A DNA stretch of 64,000 nucleotides from Agrostemma githago (Eukaryota > Streptophyta > Magnoliopsida > Caryophyllales > Caryophyllaceae): positions 30,188,734 through 30,252,733 of the forward strand of contig OY288259.1 of the NCBI GenBank assembly GCA_958450325.1, in the 5' to 3' direction. The notes beneath the pieces are model-generated. The model was not told the DNA's origin, ran no database searches, and saw only the letters and a list, made by a program, of their open reading frames with translations. Of this stretch, positions 54,071-64,000 are shown piece after piece. Made by a program: the position numbers and the translations under genes. Position 1 is the first letter of the stretch. Every line of letters begins with the position of its first letter.

Positions 54071-54486
54071 GGGAGCAACCATACTACGGCCTCGAAGGCC
54101 ACTAAGATACCATCACTCAAGGGAAGGGAGCAAACAATGAAAAACAAGCGATAAAAAGACGGAAAAGTAAGGATAGTTACCCAAACCGTGCGGTTAGTAA
54201 CTCACTTGCTCCATCGTCTCAATGATCATTAGAGGCTCGTCGCTTGTCTTCTCGGTTGCCATCTCGCTTCACACTCAAGAAGGCCTCATGGTAGGGGTAG
54301 TAATGGTAAGGGATGGGATTTGATGTGAGAGTCGGTGTAATGTGGATGGGAAATGGAGTGAAGGCATGACAATGAAGTACATGGGGCATATGATAAGGCT
54401 AGGGTAGCAAGGGAGGTTGGAAGGGGGCATAAAACGGTTGGGTGGAGTCAATTGCCGAAGAAGAAACACAAAGGGGAAGCAGAGGA

Positions 54487-54655
54487 CCATCCCGGTCGGG
54501 TAGATCGATCCCGATCGGGTTACCTCACCCGTCCCGGTCGGGACGCCTTCATCCCGGTCGGGACGAGCCCACAGTGAGCTCGAAATGTGGTGCACCCATC
54601 CCGATCGGGACGGCACCCTTCCCGGACGGGACGCCTCATCCCGGTCGGGATGAGC
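54487..54655 (-). repeat. Internal TCCCGNNCGGGA palindrome cluster (Ath-B)
   Basis: Seven to eight units: ATCCCGGTCGGGTA, ATCCCGATCGGGTT, GTCCCGGTCGGGAC, ATCCCGGTCGGGAC, ATCCCGATCGGGAC, TTCCCGGACGGGAC and ATCCCGGTCGGGAT. The centre varies (GT, AT, GA) while the arms stay complementary. Confidence 0.9.
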
Positions 54656-54942
54656 CTTTTTCAACTTCCATGGTCCCAAAAGCTCGTTCTAAGCTTCAAA
54701 AACCCGATCCTCTTGCTTATAACCCAAGGTATATCATAGCCAATCCTCTCTAGGAGCGTTCTCACTTCACCTATCAAACAATACTCAAACATACATCAAA
54801 CTCTCTCCCTCACAACGCTCATCAATCAATCCAAATAACAAGAATTCACAAAAATCCAACTAGCTACAAGAAAGAGGTATATACAATGAGACGGTTCTTG
54901 TGGAACTCAGTCAAACCAAGGTGGTGCTTTCTTCAATATTTT

Positions 54943-55795
54943 TCAACAACCAAAACTAGTTCCATCTCCATCAAGGGCACGTAAGAACAAGTCGAAGGCC
55001 CTAGAGAAGTCTTCAATCAAGCTCGAGATATAACCGACCACATCCCAAGGCTCTTCAAGGCCTTGCATCGACGTTCCCGGGGCATCCCGATCTACTAAGT
55101 TCAATGGCTTGAACTTGTACTTGCGATCCTTCGGGATATACCCAAACGTCCAACGATCCTCAAGTGGCCCCAAGGGAGGCTCATCTTCTTCCTTGTCATT
55201 GCACTTCAACTTGTCATCAAGCCCATGAGATGGGCGCTCATCCTCCTCACTCTCGGAGTCATCATTATCAAGTACATAAGAGTACTTCTTCAAGCTTTGT
55301 TCCGGTTCACCCCCTAGATCGATGTCTTTCTTGGCTTGGATCATATTGCATGATTCATCCTTAGTAGGCGAAGTGTTGCCTTGGAGGTCGAACACTATCT
55401 TTTCCTCGCCTAACTCAAATGTGATCCTACCGTTCTTCACATCGATCATGGCACCCGCGGTGTGTAGAAATGAGCGCCCAAGAATAATGGGAGTGTTGGC
55501 ATCCTCCGGCATGTCAAGCACAATGAAGTCAACCGGAATGAAGTATTTCCCCACTCGTACCGGTACGTCCTCTAACATTCCTAATGGTCGATTGAATGAT
55601 TTATCGGCAATTTGGAGGGTGAGGGACGTACATTTCAACTCTTTCATTCCGTGTCGGCAACAAATAGAATTGGGAATGATGCTCACACTCGCGCCCAAGT
55701 CGCATAACGCATTCTTGATCAAGAAGTTGCCTATGGTTCAAGGGATCGAAAAACTACCCGGATCCTTCAACTCAGAAGCGTGGAACCTTGGATAA
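54943..55795 (-). pseudogene. Ath-B aspartic protease
   Basis: MIKNALCDLGASVSIIPNSI has the standard CDLGAS catalytic motif, followed by NRPLGMLEDVPVRVGKYFIP, FIVLDMPEDANTPIILGRSF, AGAMIDVKNGRITFEL and an acidic tail with RPSHGLDDKLKCNDKEEDEP and SRAFDLFLRALDGDG. Upstream, a frameshift (near 55780) and a TGA in SIP-stop-TIGN break the connection to gag. 259 residues remain open. Confidence 0.9.
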
Positions 55796-58196
55796 GCTCG
55801 CTCACCACCCTTGTGAACGCTACGGTCTCTTCCTTGTCGACGGATCTCTTCCTAGCTAAGATTTCTCTCATAAATCTTCCATATGCCGGGATTTGGGTAA
55901 GTAATTCGGTGAACGGGACACTAACATCCAATTTCTTCACAATACTAAGGAACTTGTCGTAATGAGTGTCCTCCCTAGTCTTCATTTGCCTTGATGGGTA
56001 AGGCAACTTGATTTGGTACTTGTTTTGATCATTAAGGGTGGACTCCTCAAATGACACCTTCCTTTTACCCTTGTCTTTCTCTTGAGGTGGGGGAGTGTTG
56101 TCTTCTTGGGGGTTTTCAACTTCCCATAGAACTTGTTCCTCCATTGGATTGTCCAAGCTTGATTCTTCTTGATTTGGAGACACAACTTCCTTCATTGCTT
56201 CTTGCTCACTAGGAAACACGGGAGGATTATATGTAGTACCGCTCCTCAAGGTGATGGCATTGACATGTTCATAATTTGGAGTTTCACCTTGAGGAGGCAA
56301 TTGCCCCCTTTGTCTTGAATAACTTCCCGATGCAAGTTGTGACACTTGATTCTCAATCATCTTCATGTGAGTTTTCATTTCCTTGTTATCCATTAGAATT
56401 TGAGCAATGATTCCTTGTTGTGTCATTTGTGCCTCCAATTGACTCTTTTGCATTTCTTGGGTATTCCTTTGCATATCCATCATTTGCTTTTGTATGTCGG
56501 ATTCCCGTGGTGGGGATGATGGATTATGCGGAGTATCGGTGAGGGCTAATGGAGTACCATAGTCACGAATAGGAGACCGGCTCCTAGGCTTGCTTTGTTG
56601 ATTGCCATGTGTTGCTTGTTGTTGTTGATGGTTCCCTTGGAACCCATGAGGCTTGCCTTGATTAAGGCCTTGATTGTTGCCATGATTGTAGCTTTGATAC
56701 CCTTGGTTGTGGTTTTGTTGTCCTTGGAAATTTTGGTTTCCTTGGAAACCACCTTGATTGAAGTTCCCTTGTTGGAACCCTTGCTTGTTGTTGAAGTTGC
56801 CTTGGTTATTTTGCTTGAAATTGTTGAAGGGTCTTTGGTTACCCATATAACCTTGGTAACTTTCATTGTTGTCCCTTAAGGGAGGTGGAACATAGGGACG
56901 ATGTTGTTGTTGATGTTGAAGTGTTTGTTGTTGAGGGACTTGATTGGAAGCTTGATATTGATTAGAGTAGGAGGCACCTTGCTTGAACGCTTGAAAGGCG
57001 TTCACTTGCTCAATACTCCCTCTACAATTCATAGGGTCATGACCAACGATTCCACAAGTGTCGCACATCCCAAAGTAAGGTGTAGGAGGTGCGAATCCCA
57101 AAGCATTCACTTCTTGAATCGGTTGATGGTGTGAGGTACTAGTGCCTTGGACTTGGTTGAGGTGGCTTTGGAGCTTCTTGTCAATAGTCTCCATGGGTGT
57201 TTTCAATTGAGCTCCAAGGTCAATGCTTAATTTGGTGATAGCATCGACCTCATGTATGCCTCCTCGATGTGCCTTCCTAGGCATAGAGTATTGCGAATTA
57301 TGCACCGCCATCTCTTCGATTCTCGCCCATGTTTGGTCGTCATCGACCTCGGTGAACCTACCGTTGGAGCCCATGTTAAGAATAGCTCTCGAGTCCTCAT
57401 AAAGTCCATTCCAAAATTATTGCACCAAGAACCATTGTGAGAGTCCATGATGAGGGCACGATCTTACCAAAGACTTAAACCGCTCCCAAGCTTCATATAG
57501 GCTCTCTTCATCCCTTTGTTGGAACCCGGTGATGGAGGCCCTAAGCAAGTTCGTCTTTTCCGGAGGGTAAAACTTTTGGTAGAACGCCAAGGCAAGCTTT
57601 TTCCAAGTGTCGATACCCATGGTTGCCCTATCGAGACTCTTGATCCATTGCTTCGCTTTTCCAATAAGAGAAAACGGGAAGAGTACCCAACGAATTTGGT
57701 CTTGAGTAACCCCGGTTTGAGATATAGCGTCACAATAATCGGAGAAGGTCTCCATGTGTTGGTGCGGGTCTTCGGTGGGCAAACCACTAAAAGGGCTCCT
57801 CTCCACAAGTTGGATAAATTGAGTCTTTGCCACAAAATTCCCGGTATAGGCTTCCGGTAATGCACTCGGTCCCGGCAAGACATCCTCGGTGAATGTGGAG
57901 TGAGAGGAGAACTTAGGCATTCTTGGATGTAAGGGAGAAGATGGTGGTGTAGACGGTGTTGATGTAGATGAAGAGGGGGAACTAGGAGAAGAATCACCGA
58001 AGGGATTGATGAAGGTCCCTCCGGCCGTCTCTCGAGGTGAAATGTTCAAGTCGGCTCCTTGGGCTTACCCTTGATGAGTATTGCTTGCACTCGGTTGAGA
58101 GATCCTAACCCGATTAATCGTTCGTTGGCGAAAGGCTCGAAAGAGTCTCTCCGGCTCTGGATTAAAGAGAAAGAATTCGCCTCCCCTCCTAGGTAT
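55767..58196 (-). pseudogene. Ath-B gag, nearly intact but start and two codons damaged
   Basis: The N-terminus IPRRGGEFFLFNPEPERLFR has ATA where Ath-A has ATG. A stop at 58067-58065 corresponds in position to the Ath-A stop. Then FINPFGDSSPSSPSSSTSTP, the gag domain (TQFIQLVERSPFSGLPTEDP, KAKQWIKSLDRATMGIDTWK, YEAWERFKSLVRSCPHHGLS) and a TAA replacing one codon at 57420-57418. A 535-residue open frame follows (57374-55767) with knuckle CDTCGIVGHDPMNC, a long Q/N/G-rich segment, NAITLRSGTTYNPP and VSVPFTELLTQIPAYGRFMR. This is the best preserved gag of the family. Confidence 0.93.
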
Positions 58197-58410
58197 ACAC
58201 TACACACTAGAACAAACGTGAGAACACCTAGTGCTTTGTGGGCACTAGGCAACGACAATAAACAAACACAACTAGAGACAAAGAGAAAAAAAAGAAATAA
58301 AATTAAGGAAAGAAGAAAAATCTAGAGAATATTCACAAGAGAAGGTGGGAGAACACAAAGAAGGGTAACTAAGTCTAGAAATAAGCAAACTAATTCTAAA
58401 CAATGCACCG

Positions 58411-58427
58411 TCCCCGGCAACGGCGCC
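58411..58427 (-). promoter_or_regulatory. Ath-B primer binding site (tRNA-Asp)
   Basis: Minus-strand TGGCGCCGTTGCCGGGG, a full match to the tRNA-Asp-complementary site, lies four bases from the 5' LTR end. Confidence 0.88.
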
Positions 58428-58431
58428 AAAT

Positions 58432-60014
58432 TGATGGTAAGGATTCGTCACGTCCCTAGCCAACAATAAAACACCGACTAACCTAGTGAGTAGCTAGGGT
58501 AAGTCGGGATCGTATCCAAGAGGATGGTATATCAAGGTTTAGACTAGGTTGGCCTACAACGAAACTAGATTACCGAACAAACACAAAGAAGCGATAAATG
58601 GAAAACTATGATGGAGGGGAAGTAGGAACTAAACTAACACTAGAGACTAACTAAACGATAAAACTAACGGAAATGATGGCTAACTAAGAGGATTAACACA
58701 AATATGGAAAGAAGTGGAGTAGGTCGGGTTCATAGGAGTAGAAGGATAATTGGGGTGATCAAGGGTATAGGTGTCTCCTAATCGCAAGAGTCGGTCCGGG
58801 CTCTCGCAACTTAGACCGATGTCAAGGTGGGTCCGGGCTCTCGCAACTTAGACCCTAGTCCGCGCTCTCGCGACTAAACTATTCTCAACATTTCCGCATC
58901 ATAGACAAACAATGAGAAGATGAACACATGTATGGGAAGCATGGCCACTACAACTCACACAAGCATATCAACAAACACATAGAGTGCCCACAATGTGACT
59001 AACAACAAAGATTCAACCTTTTCCCCTTAATCAACCCTAATCATCCATAATCTACCCCTAATCCCTCTACTAACCCCACAAGAAGACTACTCACCCATTA
59101 TCATGAATAAAACAACCATAACAAGAGAAAATATTATCACTAAACAAACATCCATAATGATTAACAAGAACAATGTCAATAACAATATAACAAGATACAA
59201 ACAAGATTAAATAAACAAGATTAAGAGTAAGAAAGATTATACCAACACTAAGAAGATGAAAAGATGCAATCTTGTATAAATAAGAACCCAAATAAAACCC
59301 AAGGTTGTCAATCTTGGAGAATTCTTCAAGTATCCTCTTAATACAAGAACTAATTACAAGGATTAACTAAAGATTAACTAAGATTAAGGGAAGATTAAAA
59401 CTAATGAGTGAGAGTAAATCTAGGGTTTTGGAGGCTTAAGAGAGTCTAAACTAACATAAGATAATGTCTTAATACAAGAGGGGGGTATATATAGGGTTAC
59501 AAATGGAAGGGAGAAGAAAGAAAACAAGGCGCGGGTTACAGCAGGCCCGTCCCGGTCGAGACGGGATGGTCCCGGTCGGGACGAGGTCGGTCCCGGTCGG
59601 GACGCCACCTTCCCGATCGAGATGGGCCCTGGTCAGTAGCCTCCTTGTTTGTGCACCTCATCCCGAACGGGATGAGCCTTGTAGGCCTCCATTATGATCT
59701 TTTTGGTCCCTCCTTGGATCTTATGGGCTTCCCATCGATTCTCGGGACTCGGGATCGGGTCTCGGAGGCTCGGGATTGGGTCCCAAGGTCTCGGGGTCGA
59801 CTCCAAGGCATCGAGTGATCGTTCCTTAGCTTCGTTGGCTCCAAAATGTGTATGTATCGAGTCGGAATCGCTCCAACTCTTCCAAATCGGTCTCGGGAAC
59901 CTGAAACGAACTAAAGGAAGCATAAGAAGCCCCTAAACCGCTCCCAAGGAGCGATTCTACAAGGAAAATGGGACCAAAACACTACAAAATAGGCACTACA
60001 AACCACACTTATCA
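58432..60014 (-). repeat. Ath-B 5' LTR
   Basis: 1583 bp, TGATAAGTGTGG..CTTACCATCA on the minus strand. TATATATAG is at 59486-59494 and the palindrome cluster at 59547-59675. It contains a single copy of the CATCCCGAACGGGATGAG unit that is doubled in the 3' LTR. Confidence 0.93.
59486..59675 (-). promoter_or_regulatory. Ath-B 5' LTR promoter with TCCCGNNCGGGA cluster
   Basis: Units GTCCCGGTCGAGAC, GTCCCGGTCGGGAC (twice), TTCCCGATCGAGAT and ATCCCGAACGGGAT stand 50-185 bp upstream of TATATATA in element sense. This is the LTR that would drive transcription of Ath-B. Confidence 0.65.
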
Positions 60015-61759
60015 TAACTACTAAACTAATAAAAACTAAAATACTAGCCGGGTGGGTATTAGCGCACCTTACACCCTTTCAACTCACGCGAGAACACTTG
60101 GAGGAAAAGTGCTCTCCGCAAGGCAAGTGAGGTCTTGCGACAAAATTGTAGATGCAACCGAACACAGAAACATACAAACAAACAAACAAACAAACAATCG
60201 GTTGCACCCAAAAAGAACCAAATACCGCTTCCCTCAACAAATCGGTGAAATAAGCAACGGTTAAGGAATCAAGGCAAGTGATAACGTTCCAAAGCTAATA
60301 ACACAAATCGATATGGACAAAACCCTAATAGTATGAAAACAAAGCAATAAAAACATTGGTAACTTACCTAGTTCCTCCTAACCTTCTAAGAACGTACTAC
60401 GGGACGATAGGCGGGATGGAAAAAGGATGAACCACGGAGTTAGTCGACACTGTAGGTAAGTGAAACCCCGCCCCCTTTAGCGATAAGCCAAGAGGGTCGT
60501 CCCATGCTCAAAAATAGCCTAACTAGTCCAAGTAAAAAGGTTGATAATGGTTGCAAGATGAGGGAAGACCGACCGTTACAACTATCATCCTTCCTAGGGA
60601 CTCGGTCCTTTGGTAGGCTCTTCACGATAACAGTCGGTAAAAGGCTAATTTTTGAGGGGTGAGAATTTTTTTGTGAGTTGATTTTCTTTGGCATTTTTTT
60701 TTCTTTTGCATTTTGCTTTTGAGTTGCTATGCCATTTCATTTTCTTGTTTTGTATTCTGTTTTTGATTTGTTATGCCTTTTCTTTTTCTTCTTTCTTTTC
60801 TTCCTTTTCTTTCTTTCTTTCTTTCTTTTTCTTTCTCTTTTTTGACTTGGTTTGCCTTTTGGATAAATCTTGTATTGTAGGCATTCAATCACAACCAAGT
60901 AAGAAACTTCAACAAATTGCAACTTATTTGTGGAAAATGTTTAGAAGGTAGGGAAATGGGTAAGTCGGAACAGCGCCTTCCCTTCAAACCCACAAAAAGG
61001 GGGGAAACTTGGACTAATCAAAGTAATTTCGAACACGGTCACCTAAGGGACGGGACTCGGCAACCAAGGCCTTTTCACTCCGTGGGTGGACAAAGTGGTC
61101 AAACTGCAAATCCCGCAGTAAATCCCTAGTAGACTAGGTGGACTCAAGGTAAGAAACCAACGAAACTATTGATTTATAGTCATTCTACTAGACTAAAGTC
61201 CAAGACTCGATTCATATCACTAGAAAGGGAAAGTAAACACTTGCGCACTATCCTCAAAACCGGGTTTTCGAAAACCTTTTCTACACTAGACACAAACTAC
61301 ACATGACAAAACAAAGACGAAAGAAAACGAGACAAACAAAACAAAACAAAACAAAAAAAATAAAACAAACGCACAAGGAAATAAACAAACACCACCCCGA
61401 AACTTCCAAACAGGCAACCACATCAACCACAAACTCTAAAAAGCTCCACCCGAGCATACGCCATCACAAAACATCCTCCAAACTCCACAAAAAAGGAAAA
61501 AGGAGAAAGAGATAGAAGGATAATACTGGATGTCTTGAAAGCTCTCCAAAGTTAATGGTGATCAAGCGACCTACAAGGAAAAAGGGGGAAAAACACACAC
61601 GCAAAACACAAAAACACGACACAAAGACAGAAAAGAAAATAATCTTTTTGGTTTAATCATGCTCGATCAGTAGTGTGTGGAGACACTGAAAAAAGAAGAA
61701 AAAGGGAAAAATAAAACTAAAAAACAAAAATTAAAATGAAGAGAGGGTAGAATGTGTCC

Positions 61760-61994
61760 GGCCGGGGTTTAATCAAGTCTCCAAGGGCCGAGACGAGAAA
61801 AGATATGGATGGGGGAAGAAATAAAAAGATGAAAATAAAAGGAAATGGGAGCGGAGGACTAGGTGTAATCAAGTCACCTAGCCCGGATTCCGCCTAAATC
61901 TGACTAAATCCTACCAAAAGAAAATGAAAATAAAGGAAACCTGACAATTTGGATTTTTCAAATGACTCTCGATGTAATCACGTCATCGAGAGTC
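61760..61994 (-). repeat. Hairpins sharing a TAATCAMGT loop (Ath-C)
   Basis: Hairpin A is decayed (near 61766). Hairpin B 61856-61884 (GGACTAGGTG / CACCTAGCCC, one mismatch). Hairpin C 61964-61994 (GACTCTCGATG / CATCGAGAGTC, eleven perfect pairs around TAATCACGT). Confidence 0.8.
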
Positions 61995-62426
61995 AGGAGG
62001 GATAACCACAAAGGCCCCGAGGGCCACCATGACACCAAATACATAAAAGGAAGGGGAAGATACAAAAATAGACTAGCAATAAAAGACAGAAAAGAAAGGA
62101 CAGTCGCCTTACCAACGGTTAGAAACTCAAAAATCTCCATCGCCTCAATGATCGATATCGGCACTTTGCTTGTCTTCATCATTGTTATTCTTTCTCCTCC
62201 TAAATGTAGTCGCATGGTTGAAGTAATAGGCTTGCATTGGTGTAGACGAGGTTGGGAATAAGGGGGAAACTTGGTGCATAGTGATGAGAAGATAAGATGA
62301 AGGTGCATAATTGAATGTAGGGATGAAACGATAGAAGCTAAAGTGAGTAGGGAGGTTGGGAGGGGTTTAAAGTGGTGGGGTCGGGCTTTAATGAAGAAAA
62401 GAAGGCAAAGGGGGTTGGCTGGGGTC

Positions 62427-62575
62427 CTTCCCGCTCGTGACGGCCCCATCACGGTCGGGAAGACCTCATCCCGGTCGGGAAGACATTGCTCCCGGTCGGG
62501 ATGGCTAGTCAGAAGCCAGTCTTTTGCAGTGCACTCGTCCCGGGCGTGACGATGGTCATCCCAGTCGGGATGACT
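62427..62575 (-). repeat. Internal palindrome cluster (Ath-C)
   Basis: Units CTTCCCGCTCGTGACG, ATCACGGTCGGGAAG, ATCCCGGTCGGGAAG, CTCCCGGTCGGGATG, GTCCCGGGCGTGACG and ATCCCAGTCGGGATG. They are more decayed than in Ath-B, with CGTGA replacing CGGGA in some arms. Confidence 0.85.
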
Positions 62576-62930
62576 CTTCTAGATCTTCAATTCCCTTGAT
62601 AGATTCACCCACAAGGCAACTAACACATCGGGGTTTAGAATCCCGTCCCTAAAAGCTTGCCAAAAGCTCAACAACCGAATTCCTCTACCAAGCTCTAAAG
62701 CTTTTATCATACAAATCCCTCTCTAGTTCTTCATCTTCATTCACACCTATCAATTAAGCTCAACAATTTTCATATCAAAGATCCCTCCCTCGCATCGCTC
62801 ATCAAAATACCAAATTACAAGAATTCCACAAAACAAATCAAACCTAGAGACCAAACAAACAAACACACAAATACAAATACAAAAACTCAAAAGAAGGGGG
62901 AAAGACGAATATACAAAATGACGGTTCTTG

Positions 62931-63173
62931 AGGAACTCCGTCAAACCGAGGATGGTGGACTCTTCATTCTTATCCATAGCCCTCAAGGGCTCAGAGGAGT
63001 AAGTCAAATGCTCGAGCCACATCATAATGAGGGCTCATTGAGTACCCGAGCCAAAGCCTCCAAGTTGGAAGCGAGAAGTAGTCATCTAAAGACCCATTGT
63101 CATCTTTCATGTGGTCTCCGGGGTCTTTCCATCCTACAAGCTTTATCGACCTCTTCCTCCCTAAGCATCGCCT
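62931..63173 (-). pseudogene. Remnant of the protease-ORF C-terminus in Ath-C
   Basis: Minus-strand frames give VARAFDLLL and ALEGYG near 62985-62940, matching SRAFDLSLRALEGYG at the end of the Ath-A protease ORF, followed by the same VHHPRFDGV..PQEPSF noncoding continuation. No protease core precedes it. Confidence 0.6.
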
Positions 63174-64000
63174 TCAACCGCAAGCAAGCTTCAAATATTT
63201 GACACGAGGCACAAAAAGTGGTTTTGGCCTCATTTCCCTATTGCACATCCCCATATCTTCCTCAAGTTGTGGTTCCCCATCTTCAAGTCTCAAAACATCA
63301 CTTGTCCTCACATCATCTTGAAGGAGAGAATTGAAACTTCTACCGGCGGTTTCAATCTCTTCCCAACCATTTCTTCGCTTACTTGCAAGAGGCTCTTGAT
63401 ATTTTTTCATATTTTCGCACAAGGGCAACTTGAGTTCATCATTTTCACCCAATGACTTCACAACTACTACCACCTCATTCAACTCACTAACCTCCTCCAA
63501 TTCTTCACCAACAATGCCTTCATCAAGGGTCATTTCCTCATTCGTCTCTTCTTGGGTAGACAATTGAGGTTCTTCATAGCAAGTCTCGCTTCCCAAAGGG
63601 ACTTCATCGGCGGCTTCATGATTGGGTTGCTCCTCTTGCTCAAACGAGCACCCTTCGTCTAGTTGTGACGTTCGAGTTAAAGACATTACGGTTTTAGCCG
63701 CTATAGCATTTAATCGAGCCTCCATCGCCGCATTTTCCCTTCGAATTTGGGCCAAGATTTCATTGACCTTTTGCAATTGGATGGCCATTTCTTGTTGGCT
63801 CTTTTGCAATTGAAGAATCGATTGAAATAATTCCAAGTTGGGCATTTGGTGGTCATTTGGGTCTTGTAATGCTCCTTGAAAATCTTGATGATACCCAAGG
63901 AGTGGGGCATCATATTGTTGGTAGCGAGGTTGAAGTGATTGGTAGTATTGTGGGTTTTGGGCCTCATAATGTGGTTGAGGTGAAGGGTAATATGGTGGGT
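63174..64000 (-). CDS. Gag-like ORF of Ath-C, partial at right edge
   Basis: An open frame of about 275 residues continues beyond the window. In order from the edge: a Pro/Tyr/Gln-rich part (QPHYEAQNPQYYQSLQPRYQ), a predicted coiled coil (NLELFQSILQLQKSQQEMAI, NEILAQIRRENAAMEARLNA), a strongly acidic part rich in Glu (EEQPNHEAADEVPLGSE, EETNEEMTLDEGIVGEELEE) and a basic end with PKPLFVPRVKYLKLACG. It occupies the place of gag C-terminus and protease in Ath-A/B but has no DLGAS protease motif. Function unknown; Gag C-terminal region is the likeliest reading. Confidence 0.6.
   Translation of the reverse strand, partial: PPYYPSPQPHYEAQNPQYYQSLQPRYQQYDAPLLGYHQDFQGALQDPNDHQMPNLELFQSILQLQKSQQEMAIQLQKVNEILAQIRRENAAMEARLNAIAAKTVMSLTRTSQLDEGCSFEQEEQPNHEAADEVPLGSETCYEEPQLSTQEETNEEMTLDEGIVGEELEEVSELNEVVVVVKSLGENDELKLPLCENMKKYQEPLASKRRNGWEEIETAGRSFNSLLQDDVRTSDVLRLEDGEPQLEEDMGMCNREMRPKPLFVPRVKYLKLACG

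Larger units (their letters stand above)
51964..54942 (-). other. Ath-B polypurine tract and conserved noncoding 3' region
   Basis: Polypurine tract (minus-strand AAGTGTGGGGGAGT) at 51964-51977. The rest parallels Ath-A: GTAGGTAAGTGAGACCCCGC (about 52434), pyrimidine tract 52640-52830, hairpin array 53850-54070 and palindrome cluster 54487-54655. No coding sequence is recognised. Confidence 0.8.
50362..60019 (-). mobile_element. Ath-B: non-autonomous Athila-like element with TSD TAACT, inside Ath-C
   Basis: LTRs are at 50367-51963 (3') and 58432-60014 (5'), with TSD TAACT at 50362-50366 and 60015-60019. Minus-strand order is LTR, tRNA-Asp primer site 58427-58411, gag, protease, about 3 kb noncoding, polypurine tract, LTR. 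No RT, RNase H or integrase. The LTRs differ by roughly 25-30 substitutions plus a short indel in the palindrome cluster, so it is younger than Ath-A but older than Tat-P. Confidence 0.95.
60020..62930 (-). other. Ath-C conserved noncoding 3' region
   Basis: Parallels Ath-A 28880-31855: CACTGTAGGTAAGTGAAACC (about 60450), pyrimidine tract 60680-60850, CAAGGCCTTTTCACTCCGT (about 61066), hairpin array 61760-61994 and palindrome cluster 62427-62575. A stretch corresponding to Ath-A 30480-30595 is shortened near 61655. Confidence 0.78.
50243..64000 (-). mobile_element. Ath-C: Ath-A-like element, interrupted by Ath-B, runs off right edge
   Basis: 50243-50316 is the first about 74 bp of a 3' LTR (TGATAAGTG.. 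on the minus strand), cut at the junction with Ath-F. The polypurine tract follows at 50317-50330. The interior continues to 50366 and, after the Ath-B insertion (TSD TAACT), from 60015 to the window end. 60020-62930 parallels the conserved noncoding region of Ath-A and Ath-B. A gag-like ORF at 63174-64000 follows. The 5' LTR and primer site lie outside the window. Confidence 0.85.

Noticed and set aside
56595..56879. Leu/Val-rich ORF on the plus strand resembling a membrane protein
   Set aside because: Antisense shadow of the Q/N/G-rich Gag segment of Ath-B.
58411..58427. tRNA-Asp-like sequence as a possible tRNA gene
   Set aside because: Only the 3'-end complement is present, positioned at an LTR edge; it is a primer binding site.

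Overview
This window is repeat-dense nuclear DNA from a flowering plant. Everything I can identify belongs to a transposable element, and I see no ordinary host gene, rRNA or tRNA gene. The plant assignment rests on several element types seen together: Tat/Ogre-like and Athila-like Ty3/gypsy elements (primer sites matching tRNA-Arg and tRNA-Asp), a chromovirus integrase, a plant L1-type LINE, a CACTA transposon end with a Ulp1-type peptidase, and an intron-bearing plant mobile domain (PMD) gene. A Caryophyllales source is a weak guess from the look of the foldback repeat.

Layout, with working names. 1-1760 and 26195-26763: two pieces of minus-strand L1-type LINE, separated by about 24 kb of inserted DNA. 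1881-2133: near-perfect foldback repeat. 2148-4496: a plus-strand LTR of family Tat-M, cut off at its 3' end. 4497-26194: element Tat-M on the minus strand (5' LTR 24071-26194, gag, RNase H, integrase, and an antisense PMD gene). Tat-M is itself interrupted by an Athila-like solo LTR (8598-10369) and by Tat-P (12525-23556), a complete element with 2.5-kb LTRs and TSD ACTTG that carries only gag.

26764-27265 and 36966-37430: the C-terminal half of a reverse-transcriptase-type protein ending in a (TAA)n tail, split by Ath-A (27266-36965, TSD CTTGC). 37431-39332: 3' half of a CACTA transposon. 39333-40173: chromovirus RNase H/integrase remnant. 40174-50243: Ath-F, a plus-strand Athila-like gag-pol element broken by stops and frameshifts and hit by a second solo LTR (47887-49184, TSD CATTC). 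50243-64000: Ath-C, running off the right edge and interrupted by Ath-B (50367-60014, TSD TAACT).

How the parts relate. Ath-A, Ath-B and Ath-C form a non-autonomous family. Ath-A and Ath-B have gag and protease but no reverse transcriptase or integrase; in their place is about 3 kb of noncoding DNA conserved in all three. That DNA holds a purine tract, a set of hairpins with one shared loop sequence, and a palindrome cluster. Such elements would need enzymes supplied in trans, plausibly by Ath-F-like elements.

The most unusual signal is shared by otherwise different LTR families. Each promoter has a dense cluster of short, family-specific palindromes just upstream of the TATA box (TCCCGNNCGGGA; GGGYGAA..TTCRCCC; CACTCGATCGAGTG). 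In the Athila-like elements a second cluster of the same motif lies after the coding region. Palindrome arms change in compensating pairs, and copy number differs between the two LTRs of one element.
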